64,000 nucleotides of DNA from Pseudoalteromonas sp. GCY. GTDB taxonomy: Bacteria; Pseudomonadota; Gammaproteobacteria; Enterobacterales; Alteromonadaceae. A model generated the notes under the pieces. It ran no database searches. It had not been told where the DNA came from and was given only the letters and a program-made list of their open reading frames with translations. A program made the translations under genes and the position numbers. Location of the stretch: the NCBI RefSeq assembly GCF_016695175.1, contig NZ_CP068023.1, forward strand, positions 3,177,501 to 3,241,500, written 5' to 3'. Below, piece by piece: positions 27,862 to 34,876 of this stretch. Position 1 is the first letter of the stretch. The number at the start of each line of letters is the position of its first letter.

Positions 27862-27884
27862 TGTCGAGATAAATCTCGACCTAC
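27862..27884. repeat. Palindromic repeat, copy 1 (GTCGAGAT family)
   Basis: The 8-bp hairpin GTCGAGATAAATCTCGAC flanked by T on the left and CTAC on the right. A 12-bp fragment of the same repeat (TTGTCGAGAT) is duplicated just to the left at 27844-27853. Identical to the copy at 27926. Confidence 0.85.
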
Positions 27885-27925
27885 CGTCATCTTGCTCACC
27901 CTACAGCGTAAACAATGCGGCTTTT

Positions 27926-27948
27926 TGTCGAGATAAATCTCGACCTAC
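27926..27948. repeat. Palindromic repeat, copy 2; supplies the stop codon of the DTW gene
   Basis: Same 23-bp unit as at 27862, preceded by a T-run. The CTA of its CTAC end is the TAG stop codon (minus strand) of the gene at 27945, so the repeat overlaps the coding region and could also act as a terminator hairpin for it. Confidence 0.85.
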
Positions 27949-28622
27949 AGTTTGCTGCGCTTACCTTTTAAGTAGGCATCTCTGAAATCGATAAAATGCG
28001 CGGTTAATTTATCTGCCGCATCCTGCTCGCCGCATTCGGCAAACAATACACACGCAACTTCTGCCGTACCGAGCTGATGTTCATGCGGCGCTACTCGAAG
28101 CTTGTAATCCGAGAGCTTTTCAGGGGCGATGGATAACACGGGTAAATTATCGAGATAGGGACTCTTTCTGAACATTTTCTTAGCTTCACGCCATGTGCCA
28201 TCCAAAAAGATAAATAGTGGTGTTTTATTTTCAGTGCGAGTCACCTTAGTAATTACCCGTTCAGGCTCCACGCCTTGCTCTGGGAAAACGACTATTGGTG
28301 TATATTGCTTGTCCGAAAGAAGCGCTAATAACGCAGCGTCAGGCTCAGTTCTGTCCCAACGAAAGGCATGATTATCTGGGATCACATCGGCAATTAAGCG
28401 TCCGGTGTTAGAGGGCTTAAAGCTTTCATTATGATACATAAGCAAACACACTGCACAGTCTGCTTTGGCCACTTCGACTTTATCGCAAATACATAGAGTC
28501 GTGGCTAATAAGCAGCATTCACAACGCGCAAGCTTTGATCCCCTTGCCTTGTATTCGCGTTGAGCCGCAGCGATTTGACGCTGTCTAAGCGCTAGTACTG
28601 AATTATTCACTCTGTTCCCCAT
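27945..28622 (-). CDS. tapT: DTW-domain tRNA-uridine aminocarboxypropyltransferase (TapT-like)
   Basis: Predicted SAM-dependent enzyme adding a 3-amino-3-carboxypropyl group to a tRNA uridine (acp3U, position 47 in E. coli). Visible marks are a Cys-rich zinc-like motif near the N-terminus (CECCLLATTLCIC), the signature LDGTWREAKKM that gives the DTW family its name, and the later block LRVAPHEHQLGTAE. The N-terminal basic helix RQRQIAAAQREYKARGSK could bind tRNA. 225 residues, close to E. coli TapT/YfiP (about 232). DTW paralogues exist, so the exact target is less certain than the family. Confidence 0.88.
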   Translation of the reverse strand: MGNRVNNSVLALRQRQIAAAQREYKARGSKLARCECCLLATTLCICDKVEVAKADCAVCLLMYHNESFKPSNTGRLIADVIPDNHAFRWDRTEPDAALLALLSDKQYTPIVVFPEQGVEPERVITKVTRTENKTPLFIFLDGTWREAKKMFRKSPYLDNLPVLSIAPEKLSDYKLRVAPHEHQLGTAEVACVLFAECGEQDAADKLTAHFIDFRDAYLKGKRSKL

Positions 28623-28747
28623 CTAAAAATGCCGGCGTATTTTAGTAAAGCGCTCGGCTGGCGTCTACGCAAACTTATGCAACATCTTTACTCATGACAT
28701 AAGCTTTTGTACTCTAAAGTTTTATTGGGTTTCATTAGGAGTAAAAA

Positions 28748-29290
28748 ATGCAAGTAAAGGACTCTGCAAGACTGAGTTACCGCCTACTCACCCCACAAGA
28801 TGCACAGCTGCTCGCCGATCTTGATAGCGACCCTGAAGTAATGAAATACATCACAGGCGGTCAGACTAACTCACTTGAAGAAGTAAAAGCCGTATATATT
28901 CCACGTTTAACCGAGTTTACCGATGAGATCAAAGGTTGGGGGCTTTGGGGCTGTTTCGAGCAGCCAAACAAGGCATTTATTGGTTGGATTTTGGTTCGCC
29001 CTGCTAACTTCTTTTCAGAACAAAGAAACGATCAGGATTTAGAACTCGGTTGGCGTTTTAAACAAGCCTCTTGGGGCAAAGGGTTTGCAACAGAGGCCGC
29101 ACAACATCTTCTTCCAGACCTAATAGCAGCAAATCCTACTTTGACGCACTTGAGCGCTATCGCTGAAGAAGAGAACCTTGGCTCCATCAATATTATGAAA
29201 AAACTTGGGATGAGTTATGTGAAAAAAGGGCTCCACAAAGATATTTTAGGAGATATGGAAGTCGTTTATTATCATAAAGTTATTAATTAA
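28748..29290 (+). CDS. GNAT-family N-acetyltransferase (RimJ/RimL-like)
   Basis: Acetyl-CoA-dependent acetyltransferase of unknown substrate. The N-terminal LSYRLLTPQDAQLLADLDSDPEVMKYI is typical of RimJ/RimL-type GNATs, and the acetyl-CoA loop appears as SWGKGFATEAAQHLL near 115-130, followed by NLGSINIMKKLGM. 180 residues is normal. It has its own ribosome site (AGGAGTAAAAA) and ends at a bidirectional terminator, so it is monocistronic. Confidence 0.9.
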   Translation: MQVKDSARLSYRLLTPQDAQLLADLDSDPEVMKYITGGQTNSLEEVKAVYIPRLTEFTDEIKGWGLWGCFEQPNKAFIGWILVRPANFFSEQRNDQDLELGWRFKQASWGKGFATEAAQHLLPDLIAANPTLTHLSAIAEEENLGSINIMKKLGMSYVKKGLHKDILGDMEVVYYHKVIN

Positions 29291-29300
29291 CCGAACAAAA

Positions 29301-29328
29301 GCGCAACCACTTAACACCACGGTTGCGC
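29301..29328. terminator. Bidirectional hairpin between the GNAT and acyltransferase genes
   Basis: GCGCAACC / GGTTGCGC, a perfect 8-bp stem with a 12-base loop in the 51-bp gap between convergent genes; T-run weak. Confidence 0.6.
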
Positions 29329-29341
29329 ATGCTCACTACTA

Positions 29342-30448
29342 TTAAATACCTTTGCGACGCAGTGGTTCTGCATACATACTCAGCACCAATTGCTTCAGCT
29401 CTTCCGGTACAGACTCAAGCGTTGAGATAAAATCCTCTTTATCTTCTGGACTAACTTGCGCATCATCGCCTGCAGCTAGGTGATTGGTTGAATGCAGATA
29501 GTATAAATCTAAAATCTGTTTATCAATGACATTCGCCAGCTCATCTGGGTTTTCAACATCCGCAGTGATAGGGTCGCCAAATGCGATATGCACATGGCCT
29601 TTATCTGAGCTAAAACCTTCGACAATGCTAGCAATGTCTTCTCCTTGCGCTTTCACATATTGGCCAAACTGCTTTTTATGGTATAGCTCTTTAGCCTTAG
29701 CAACCGCGCACGGTTCATATTGATAGGAGATAGCAACGGGCACAATCCTTAGCTGCTTTACATAATCTGAAAAATCTAGCTTCTGTTTGCGACCATTGAG
29801 CTGAAGCATCTTTAACAGTGCCGGATCGGTTTGATCCACTCCATCCTTTGCACGCCCCTCTTTTTGCGCAATCCAAATGGAGTTACCTTCACTCAATGAG
29901 TCAAAAATATAGGCAGAAAGTTGGGTTAATGCTTTTAGCATTTCTTTCGGCGCCTTTGCCGAACGTTTTACAATAAAACTCTTATTAAGGCGCATAAGCT
30001 CAGTGATATAAGGTACTTGCAGTAAGTTATCACCAATAGCGATACGCACCGTGCGCATATCCTGCTGATGTAAGCCCCAGTTAACAAGCGCGGGGTCTAA
30101 TACGATATCGCGGTGATTTGAAATAAATAAATACGAGGTATTCGAGTCTAATGTTTCAAGGCCAGAATAAGTCACCTTAGACGTCGTTTTATTGATTAAA
30201 ATTTGTAAATAGTACGCCACTTCATCTTGTACTTGTTCAATCGTACAAAAACCGCCCCACTTCTTTTTTAGTTTCATTCTTACGAGTGGGCGTGCAATCA
30301 CAGGCCAAGCATTCAACCAAGCTGGCAGGTTATATTTGGCGATCACATCAATGAATTGATCATCACCTAGTAGACGTGCCAATGCTGGCACTACTTCATC
30401 ATCATTATACGGTCTAATGTCAGCGTATTTATCCACTCTACTTCTCAA
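29342..30448 (-). CDS. PlsC-like glycerolipid acyltransferase
   Basis: Likely membrane-associated acyltransferase of the PlsB/PlsC superfamily, transferring an acyl chain to a glycerolipid. The catalytic block is SNHRDIVLDPALVN, a variant of NHxxxxD, and the acceptor/glycine motif region is around WIAQKEGRAKDG with FIVKRSA before it. 368 residues, longer than PlsC (about 245), with an extra N-terminal ~100 residues (LPAWLNAWPVIARPLVRMKLKKKW) and a C-terminal extension. It may act on a substrate other than lysophosphatidate. Single-gene unit. Confidence 0.8.
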   Translation of the reverse strand: MRSRVDKYADIRPYNDDEVVPALARLLGDDQFIDVIAKYNLPAWLNAWPVIARPLVRMKLKKKWGGFCTIEQVQDEVAYYLQILINKTTSKVTYSGLETLDSNTSYLFISNHRDIVLDPALVNWGLHQQDMRTVRIAIGDNLLQVPYITELMRLNKSFIVKRSAKAPKEMLKALTQLSAYIFDSLSEGNSIWIAQKEGRAKDGVDQTDPALLKMLQLNGRKQKLDFSDYVKQLRIVPVAISYQYEPCAVAKAKELYHKKQFGQYVKAQGEDIASIVEGFSSDKGHVHIAFGDPITADVENPDELANVIDKQILDLYYLHSTNHLAAGDDAQVSPEDKEDFISTLESVPEELKQLVLSMYAEPLRRKGI

Positions 30449-30570
30449 ATTGTCGGATTAACGAATACTGGAACGCATTCTATCGTGTCAAATAAACAGA
30501 CGCTAAGCATTTCATGTCTGACCACCAAGGCGATATACCAAGTTGGAACATTAAATGCTTAAGCGTCATG

Positions 30571-30602
30571 CAATTGTAATACGGTAAAAAGTACCACAAT
30601 TG
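30571..30602 (-). terminator. Imperfect hairpin after the efflux permease gene
   Basis: CAATTGT...GGTA and TACC-ACAATTG pair with a small bulge, immediately after the permease stop at 30604. No T-run, hence low confidence. Confidence 0.35.
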
Positions 30603-30603
30603 T

Positions 30604-31878
30604 TTATCTTCTAACAACTTTACCTAATTTGAGTATAGCTAATCTTAGTAAGAGTGCTGCTAATAATGCGCCCATCGATACGGTTAACCAATGTGGTAGC
30701 ACTTCGTGTTCCTCACCTATCATCGGCGTTACCACAAAACCGTAAGTATTGACTAAATAATCAGTTAAATAGCCAAAGATAAGTGCAACCCCGATAACAC
30801 CGCCCAAGTAGGCAAACACGGCACGACGCCCTAATTCTTTACCAACCACCCCGATTGTGGCGATGTTAGTTGCAGGACCTGCGAGCATAAATACCAATAC
30901 CGCACCGGGTGACACACCTGCCATTAATAAACCCGCAGCAATTGGAGTTGAAGCGGTTGCACAAATATACATTGGGATACTGATAAGAATAACCACTAGC
31001 ATGGCGATAATACCGTCGCCCCACTGAGACAAGAAAGACTCAGGCACAAAGGTTTGTACTAACGCAGCAAAGAATAAACCAATAAGTAGCCAAACCGCGG
31101 TGTCGGACAGTAATTGATTACAGCTGAACTTAACAGCTTCTACAATTTTGCCAAAAACCCCTTGGTTTTCAGGTACGGGGGCTGGCTCACAACAGCTTGT
31201 CGTGACTGATGAAGCATCGCAACAACTGGTTACGACAGGCTCAGTAGTATCACAACAAGACATATTCGCCCCTGCCATTGCTAATTGCGGGCCAGCAGGC
31301 GCACAGCAGCTTGAGCTTACTTTTGCGGTTTCCACTTTAGTGCTGGCGCAACAGCTATCATGGCTGTGATGCTTTTCAGCAGGCTTTGGCTCTGGGTGAT
31401 GATTAGCGTCACAACAACCGCTAGTCGCGCTTGGTTCCTCTGAGGTATTAAGGTGCTTTAGTGGCACAGGCTTATCGTCTTTCTCACTGCCAACGAGCAA
31501 CCCAGCCGCAATTGCACTAACCACAGCCGCAATTGGCCTAATTATCGCCATAAAAGGACCAAGTAGCACATAAGAAACTGAGATAGAATCCACTCCAGTT
31601 TCAGGCGTTGAGACTAAAAATGCGGTTGTCGCACTTTTCGAGCCCCCTGCTCTTCTCAGTCCCACCGCAGCAGGAATAACGCCGCAAGAGCAAAGCGGCA
31701 TAGGTGCCCCAATCAGCGCTGCCTTTATCGTCGTCCAAAACCCTTCTTTCCCTAAATGCTTTTGCAACAAATCTTTTGGAATAAATACATTAAGTAACCC
31801 GGCCAATATTAGGCCAAGCAGTAACCACGGGGCAGATACTAAAAATAGCTGCCAAAAATTTACTATCAGTTCATTCAT
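30604..31878 (-). CDS. SO_0444-type Cu/Zn efflux permease with Cys/His-rich loop
   Basis: Inner-membrane permease of the DUF318/ArsP-like family, predicted to export soft metals. Two membrane halves (about 5-115 and 240-424) flank a hydrophilic loop holding six CC doublets and a His cluster (NHHPEPKPAEKHHSHDS), a likely metal-binding segment. The first half has GAPMPLCSCGVIPAAVGLRRAG, the Cys-containing motif of the family. Its start overlaps the merR-type gene by 8 bp, and both follow a ZntR-type promoter, which argues for Zn/Cd/Pb-class rather than oxyanion substrates. Metal specificity is inferred from the regulator. Confidence 0.88.
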   Translation of the reverse strand: MNELIVNFWQLFLVSAPWLLLGLILAGLLNVFIPKDLLQKHLGKEGFWTTIKAALIGAPMPLCSCGVIPAAVGLRRAGGSKSATTAFLVSTPETGVDSISVSYVLLGPFMAIIRPIAAVVSAIAAGLLVGSEKDDKPVPLKHLNTSEEPSATSGCCDANHHPEPKPAEKHHSHDSCCASTKVETAKVSSSCCAPAGPQLAMAGANMSCCDTTEPVVTSCCDASSVTTSCCEPAPVPENQGVFGKIVEAVKFSCNQLLSDTAVWLLIGLFFAALVQTFVPESFLSQWGDGIIAMLVVILISIPMYICATASTPIAAGLLMAGVSPGAVLVFMLAGPATNIATIGVVGKELGRRAVFAYLGGVIGVALIFGYLTDYLVNTYGFVVTPMIGEEHEVLPHWLTVSMGALLAALLLRLAILKLGKVVRR

Positions 31879-32278
31879 CGATAGCCTCCAAGGCCGTTAA
31901 AATCGAGCAGCTCACTGCCGCTTCCTTACCGCCGCAGCATTGCTCTGCTAGCGTCGATAACGATTGTTCAAATTTTTGTAACTCAGCGATCCGCGCTCTC
32001 ACTAAATCCCGTTTAGTAATAGTCAGCGTTTTCACTTCTTCGCAACTATGCTGATGCTTTTCAAACTTTATCTTCAGCAAGTCTTGCACTTCTTTGAGGC
32101 TAAACCCCACTTCCTTCGCGCGAAGAATAAAGCGCATTTGCTTTTCACTTTGCTCATCAAACAACCGATACCCGCCCTCGCTCCTTGTGCAAGGGTGTAG
32201 GAGATCGTTTGCTTCATAATACCTTAACGTGTCAGTTGATACGTTAAGCCGCTTTGCCAGCTCACCAATCTTTACCAC
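31871..32278 (-). CDS. ZntR-like MerR-family metal-responsive regulator
   Basis: Start taken at the GTG at 32278 (VVKIGELAKRLNVSTDTLRYYE) behind a GGGAG ribosome site; the longer frame to 32440 runs through the promoter and is not believed. The winged helix is followed by a long dimerisation helix. Metal-site cysteines are visible: one in HQHSCEEV (ZntR Cys79 equivalent), CC in AEQCCGGKEAAVSCSIL and a further Cys (ZntR 114/115 and 124). The ZntR His119 position is Glu, so sensing may lean to Cd/Pb as in CadR/PbrR. About 135 residues. It overlaps and precedes the permease gene and should autoregulate. Confidence 0.88.
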   Translation of the reverse strand: MVKIGELAKRLNVSTDTLRYYEANDLLHPCTRSEGGYRLFDEQSEKQMRFILRAKEVGFSLKEVQDLLKIKFEKHQHSCEEVKTLTITKRDLVRARIAELQKFEQSLSTLAEQCCGGKEAAVSCSILTALEAIDE

Positions 32279-32321
32279 TTTACACTCCCAAGTCCTGAAG
32301 ATTATCCTAGTCGACATCACA

Positions 32322-32353
32322 AGTATAAACCTTGGAGTTAACTCCAAAGTCAA
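32322..32353 (-). promoter_or_regulatory. ZntR-type promoter/operator with 20-bp spacer
   Basis: Read on the minus strand: -35 TTGACT, a 20-bp spacer containing the perfect 16-bp palindrome TTGGAGTTAACTCCAA (32332-32347), and -10 TATACT. The over-long spacer with a central dyad is the hallmark of MerR-activated promoters, and the sequence closely resembles the E. coli zntA promoter. Confidence 0.9.
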
Positions 32354-32369
32354 GAAAAGGATAAAAATA

Positions 32370-33317
32370 ATGCAAATCGTGGTATTAGACGCTAAAACTC
32401 TCGCAGGAACCGATCTTTCCCCCATTGCCGAACTAGGCACATTAACGTCTTACGACACCACATCCAGAGATGACATCATCACGCGCTGTAAAGATGCAAC
32501 AGTCATCATCACCAATAAAGTACAGTTAACTGAAGAAGCAATCGCGGCGTTACCGCAATTACAACTAATTTGTGTTGCAGCCACAGGCGTCAACAACATC
32601 GACTTAGCAGCCGCAAAAGCCCATCAAATTGCGGTCGCAAATGTGGCTGGTTATTCAACCCCTTCTGTAGTGCAGCACACCTTTACTATGCTTGGTAACT
32701 TAATGACAAATATTCATCGTTATCAGCAAGACTGCCATGCAGGGCTTTGGCAGCAAAGTGACATGTTTTGTCGTTTGGACTACAGCATCAACGAAATTGC
32801 AGGCAAAAACTTTGTGATAGTAGGCCATGGAACATTAGGAGAAGCCGTTGCAAAAGTCGCACAAGCATTTGGGGCTCAGGTAATTGTTGCCGAACGTAGA
32901 GGCGTAAATGAGGTTAGAGCAGGACGAATGGCTTTTGAAGAAGCACTGCGTATTGCAGATATTGTATCGATTCACTGCCCGCTTACCGCTGAAACAGAAA
33001 ACCTGATTGCGAGTGCTGAATTCGCCCTACTTCCAAATCATGCTTATCTTATTAACACCGCAAGAGGCGGAATAGTCAATGAGCAAGCGTTGGTGGATGC
33101 ACTAACTAACAAGCAAATAGCTGGTGCTGCTGTGGATGTCCTCACTCAAGAGCCGGCACAAGCAAGCAATCCACTCGTTCAATACCAAGGTGAGAACTTG
33201 CTTTTGACGCCGCATACGGCATGGGCGAGTAAAGAAGCCATCGAACGTTTAGTCAGCGAAATTGCCATTAATATTGAAAATTTTGTGGCAGGTACAACAA
33301 GAAACCGAGTGGTCTAG
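32370..33317 (+). CDS. D-2-hydroxyacid dehydrogenase (glycerate dehydrogenase-like)
   Basis: NAD(P)-dependent reductase of 2-oxoacids. Start at 32370 (MQIVVLDAKTLAG) follows AAGGAT; upstream in-frame codons run through the divergent promoter. The nucleotide loop is VGHGTLGEAV, and the catalytic trio lies in NTARGGIVNEQ (Arg), TQEPA (Glu) and LLTPHTAW (His). Best resemblance is to HprA/GhrB-like hydroxypyruvate or glycerate dehydrogenases, but substrate cannot be fixed. It is divergent from the metal-efflux operon, and its start codon lies only 17 bp from the ZntR-type -35, so the two promoters must overlap or compete. Confidence 0.9.
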   Translation: MQIVVLDAKTLAGTDLSPIAELGTLTSYDTTSRDDIITRCKDATVIITNKVQLTEEAIAALPQLQLICVAATGVNNIDLAAAKAHQIAVANVAGYSTPSVVQHTFTMLGNLMTNIHRYQQDCHAGLWQQSDMFCRLDYSINEIAGKNFVIVGHGTLGEAVAKVAQAFGAQVIVAERRGVNEVRAGRMAFEEALRIADIVSIHCPLTAETENLIASAEFALLPNHAYLINTARGGIVNEQALVDALTNKQIAGAAVDVLTQEPAQASNPLVQYQGENLLLTPHTAWASKEAIERLVSEIAINIENFVAGTTRNRVV

Positions 33318-33515
33318 ATTATTGTTTTAGTGAGTGATATAGCTAAATGTTAGTAAAAATCATCAAATACAAACTGTTCAAAAATCAACAACAGACTGAT
33401 ATTTATGAACTTTATTAGTTGGCAAAAAGTTTGCAACTCTTGTGATGATTCAAGCAAAAAATAAATGGCTGTTTGCATTATTTGCTCAGCAACAAAATTA
33501 AAAAGGAAAACAACA

Positions 33516-33896
33516 ATGAAAAAATTAATGTTAGTGGCTGCGCTTAGCTCTACTCTATTATCAGGCTGTATCGTTGCCGTATCCGACGGTGAAGTAGAGC
33601 ACGGTTGGGCTTCTGAATACAACTCGTCTAACTGGGAACATAAACAGCGTAAAAATCGTGAAAAGATTGCCAACCTTGAAATGGGCGCGTCTTACTCATC
33701 AGTAAAAGACATGTTTACAACCCCTGATTTTAGCGAGTTGGTGTCAAAAGACGGCGACAACTATCAAGTGCTGTACTATGCAACCAACAGTAAACACTCA
33801 GACGGCAAAGTAACAAAAGATGAGTGCACGCCATTGGTATTCAAAAACAACCAACTTGTTGGCTTTGGCGACAACGCCCTAAAGCAAATTCAGTAA
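33516..33896 (+). CDS. DUF3192-like lipoprotein
   Basis: Small lipoprotein of unknown function. The preferred start at 33516 (MKKLMLVAALSSTLLSGC) follows AAGGAAAACAACA and gives a signal peptide ending in the lipobox LSGC. The remaining ~108 residues (NREKIANLEMGASYSSVKDMFTTPDFSE... YQVLYYATN... LVFKNNQLVGFGD) look like the DUF3192/SmpA-like fold in which a short helix is followed by a sheet. Residue 2 after the Cys is Ile/Val, not Asp, so outer-membrane targeting is expected. Single gene. Confidence 0.8.
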   Translation: MKKLMLVAALSSTLLSGCIVAVSDGEVEHGWASEYNSSNWEHKQRKNREKIANLEMGASYSSVKDMFTTPDFSELVSKDGDNYQVLYYATNSKHSDGKVTKDECTPLVFKNNQLVGFGDNALKQIQ

Positions 33897-33964
33897 GACT
33901 TTATCGCACCAAGGATGGTGAATAATGCGGATATGCATTCGCTCCTGCATATGGCTTTAGATAT

Positions 33965-34867
33965 TTATAGCGCTTTAATAAATACCGTGCTTTGCTGTTT
34001 TTGTGCAGCGGCAAGGGCACTATCTGCCATTTTTATCAGCTCACTAAGCTCACTACTACAGTGATTTTCAATATGAACTGCACCAATGCTAACGCTCACA
34101 TGAGCACATATGGGTGAGGCAATATGGGGGATTTTTAACGCATTAACCGAGTCATGCAACGCTTCTGCTATCTCATTAATTACATCAATATTATGCTGAG
34201 TTAGCACCAACGCAAAACGAGTACCATCAAAACGGCCAACAAATAAAGAACGTCGGGTTGCGCCTTCTTCTAGCGCTTTGGCGACCTTAAATAAACAATC
34301 ATCACCGTGCATGTAGCCATAATGCTCATTAAACGTTTTAAAATAGTCCACCTCAACCAGCATAACGGTAAACGCACTGCCATCAGCTTTTGCGCTTTCT
34401 AATGCCGATTTCATAGCTTCATCTAGATATCTACGATTGGGCAACTCCGTTAAACCATCGATAGAGGCTAGCTTTTCTAGCAGGTCATTTTTCTTTTTTA
34501 TTGCTAAATGGTTTTTGATTCTGGCTTTTACAATCAAAGGGTTAAAAGGTTTAGTAATATAATCCACGGCCCCTAACTCCAAACCTCTTGCTTCATCTTT
34601 AAAGCTCACACTACCGGAGATCACGACAACGGGAATACCGTAAGTGCTCGCATCCTTTTTTAGGCACTCTAAAACAGAAAATCCAGCGCCGTCAGCCATT
34701 AACACATCTAAAATAATAAGGTCTGGTTTGCTTGCTTTTAGTTCATCAATACATAACTTAGTGTCAGTGCTATGGGATAACCGATAGCCGTCACCTAATG
34801 TATTACTTAGGACCATCTTATTTATTGGGTCATCATCAATAATAAAAATGTGCTCAGCTTGCTGCAT
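33965..34867 (-). CDS. Response regulator with receiver and degenerate GGDEF domain
   Basis: REC domain (1-~120: DDD acidic patch, phospho-Asp in LIILDVLMADGAGF, Lys in ITKPF) joined to a GGDEF fold (~130-300). The catalytic motif is DGTRF instead of GGDEF and the upstream metal-binding Asp in LVEVD is Glu, so diguanylate cyclase activity is unlikely; it may bind GTP or act as an adaptor. It starts 9 bp after the stop of the hybrid kinase and is almost certainly co-transcribed and phosphorylated by it. Confidence 0.88.
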   Translation of the reverse strand: MQQAEHIFIIDDDPINKMVLSNTLGDGYRLSHSTDTKLCIDELKASKPDLIILDVLMADGAGFSVLECLKKDASTYGIPVVVISGSVSFKDEARGLELGAVDYITKPFNPLIVKARIKNHLAIKKKNDLLEKLASIDGLTELPNRRYLDEAMKSALESAKADGSAFTVMLVEVDYFKTFNEHYGYMHGDDCLFKVAKALEEGATRRSLFVGRFDGTRFALVLTQHNIDVINEIAEALHDSVNALKIPHIASPICAHVSVSIGAVHIENHCSSELSELIKMADSALAAAQKQQSTVFIKAL

Positions 34868-34876
34868 CTTATGACG

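Noticed and set aside
27600..27936. Two small open frames (76 and 60 codons) inside and after the csrB region
   Set aside because: They lie over the GGA-rich RNA and its terminator hairpin, have no family resemblance and no good ribosome site.
30604..31878. Arsenic permease identity for the DUF318-like protein
   Set aside because: The Cys/His-rich loop and ZntR-type regulator point to soft cations, and no ars gene is nearby.
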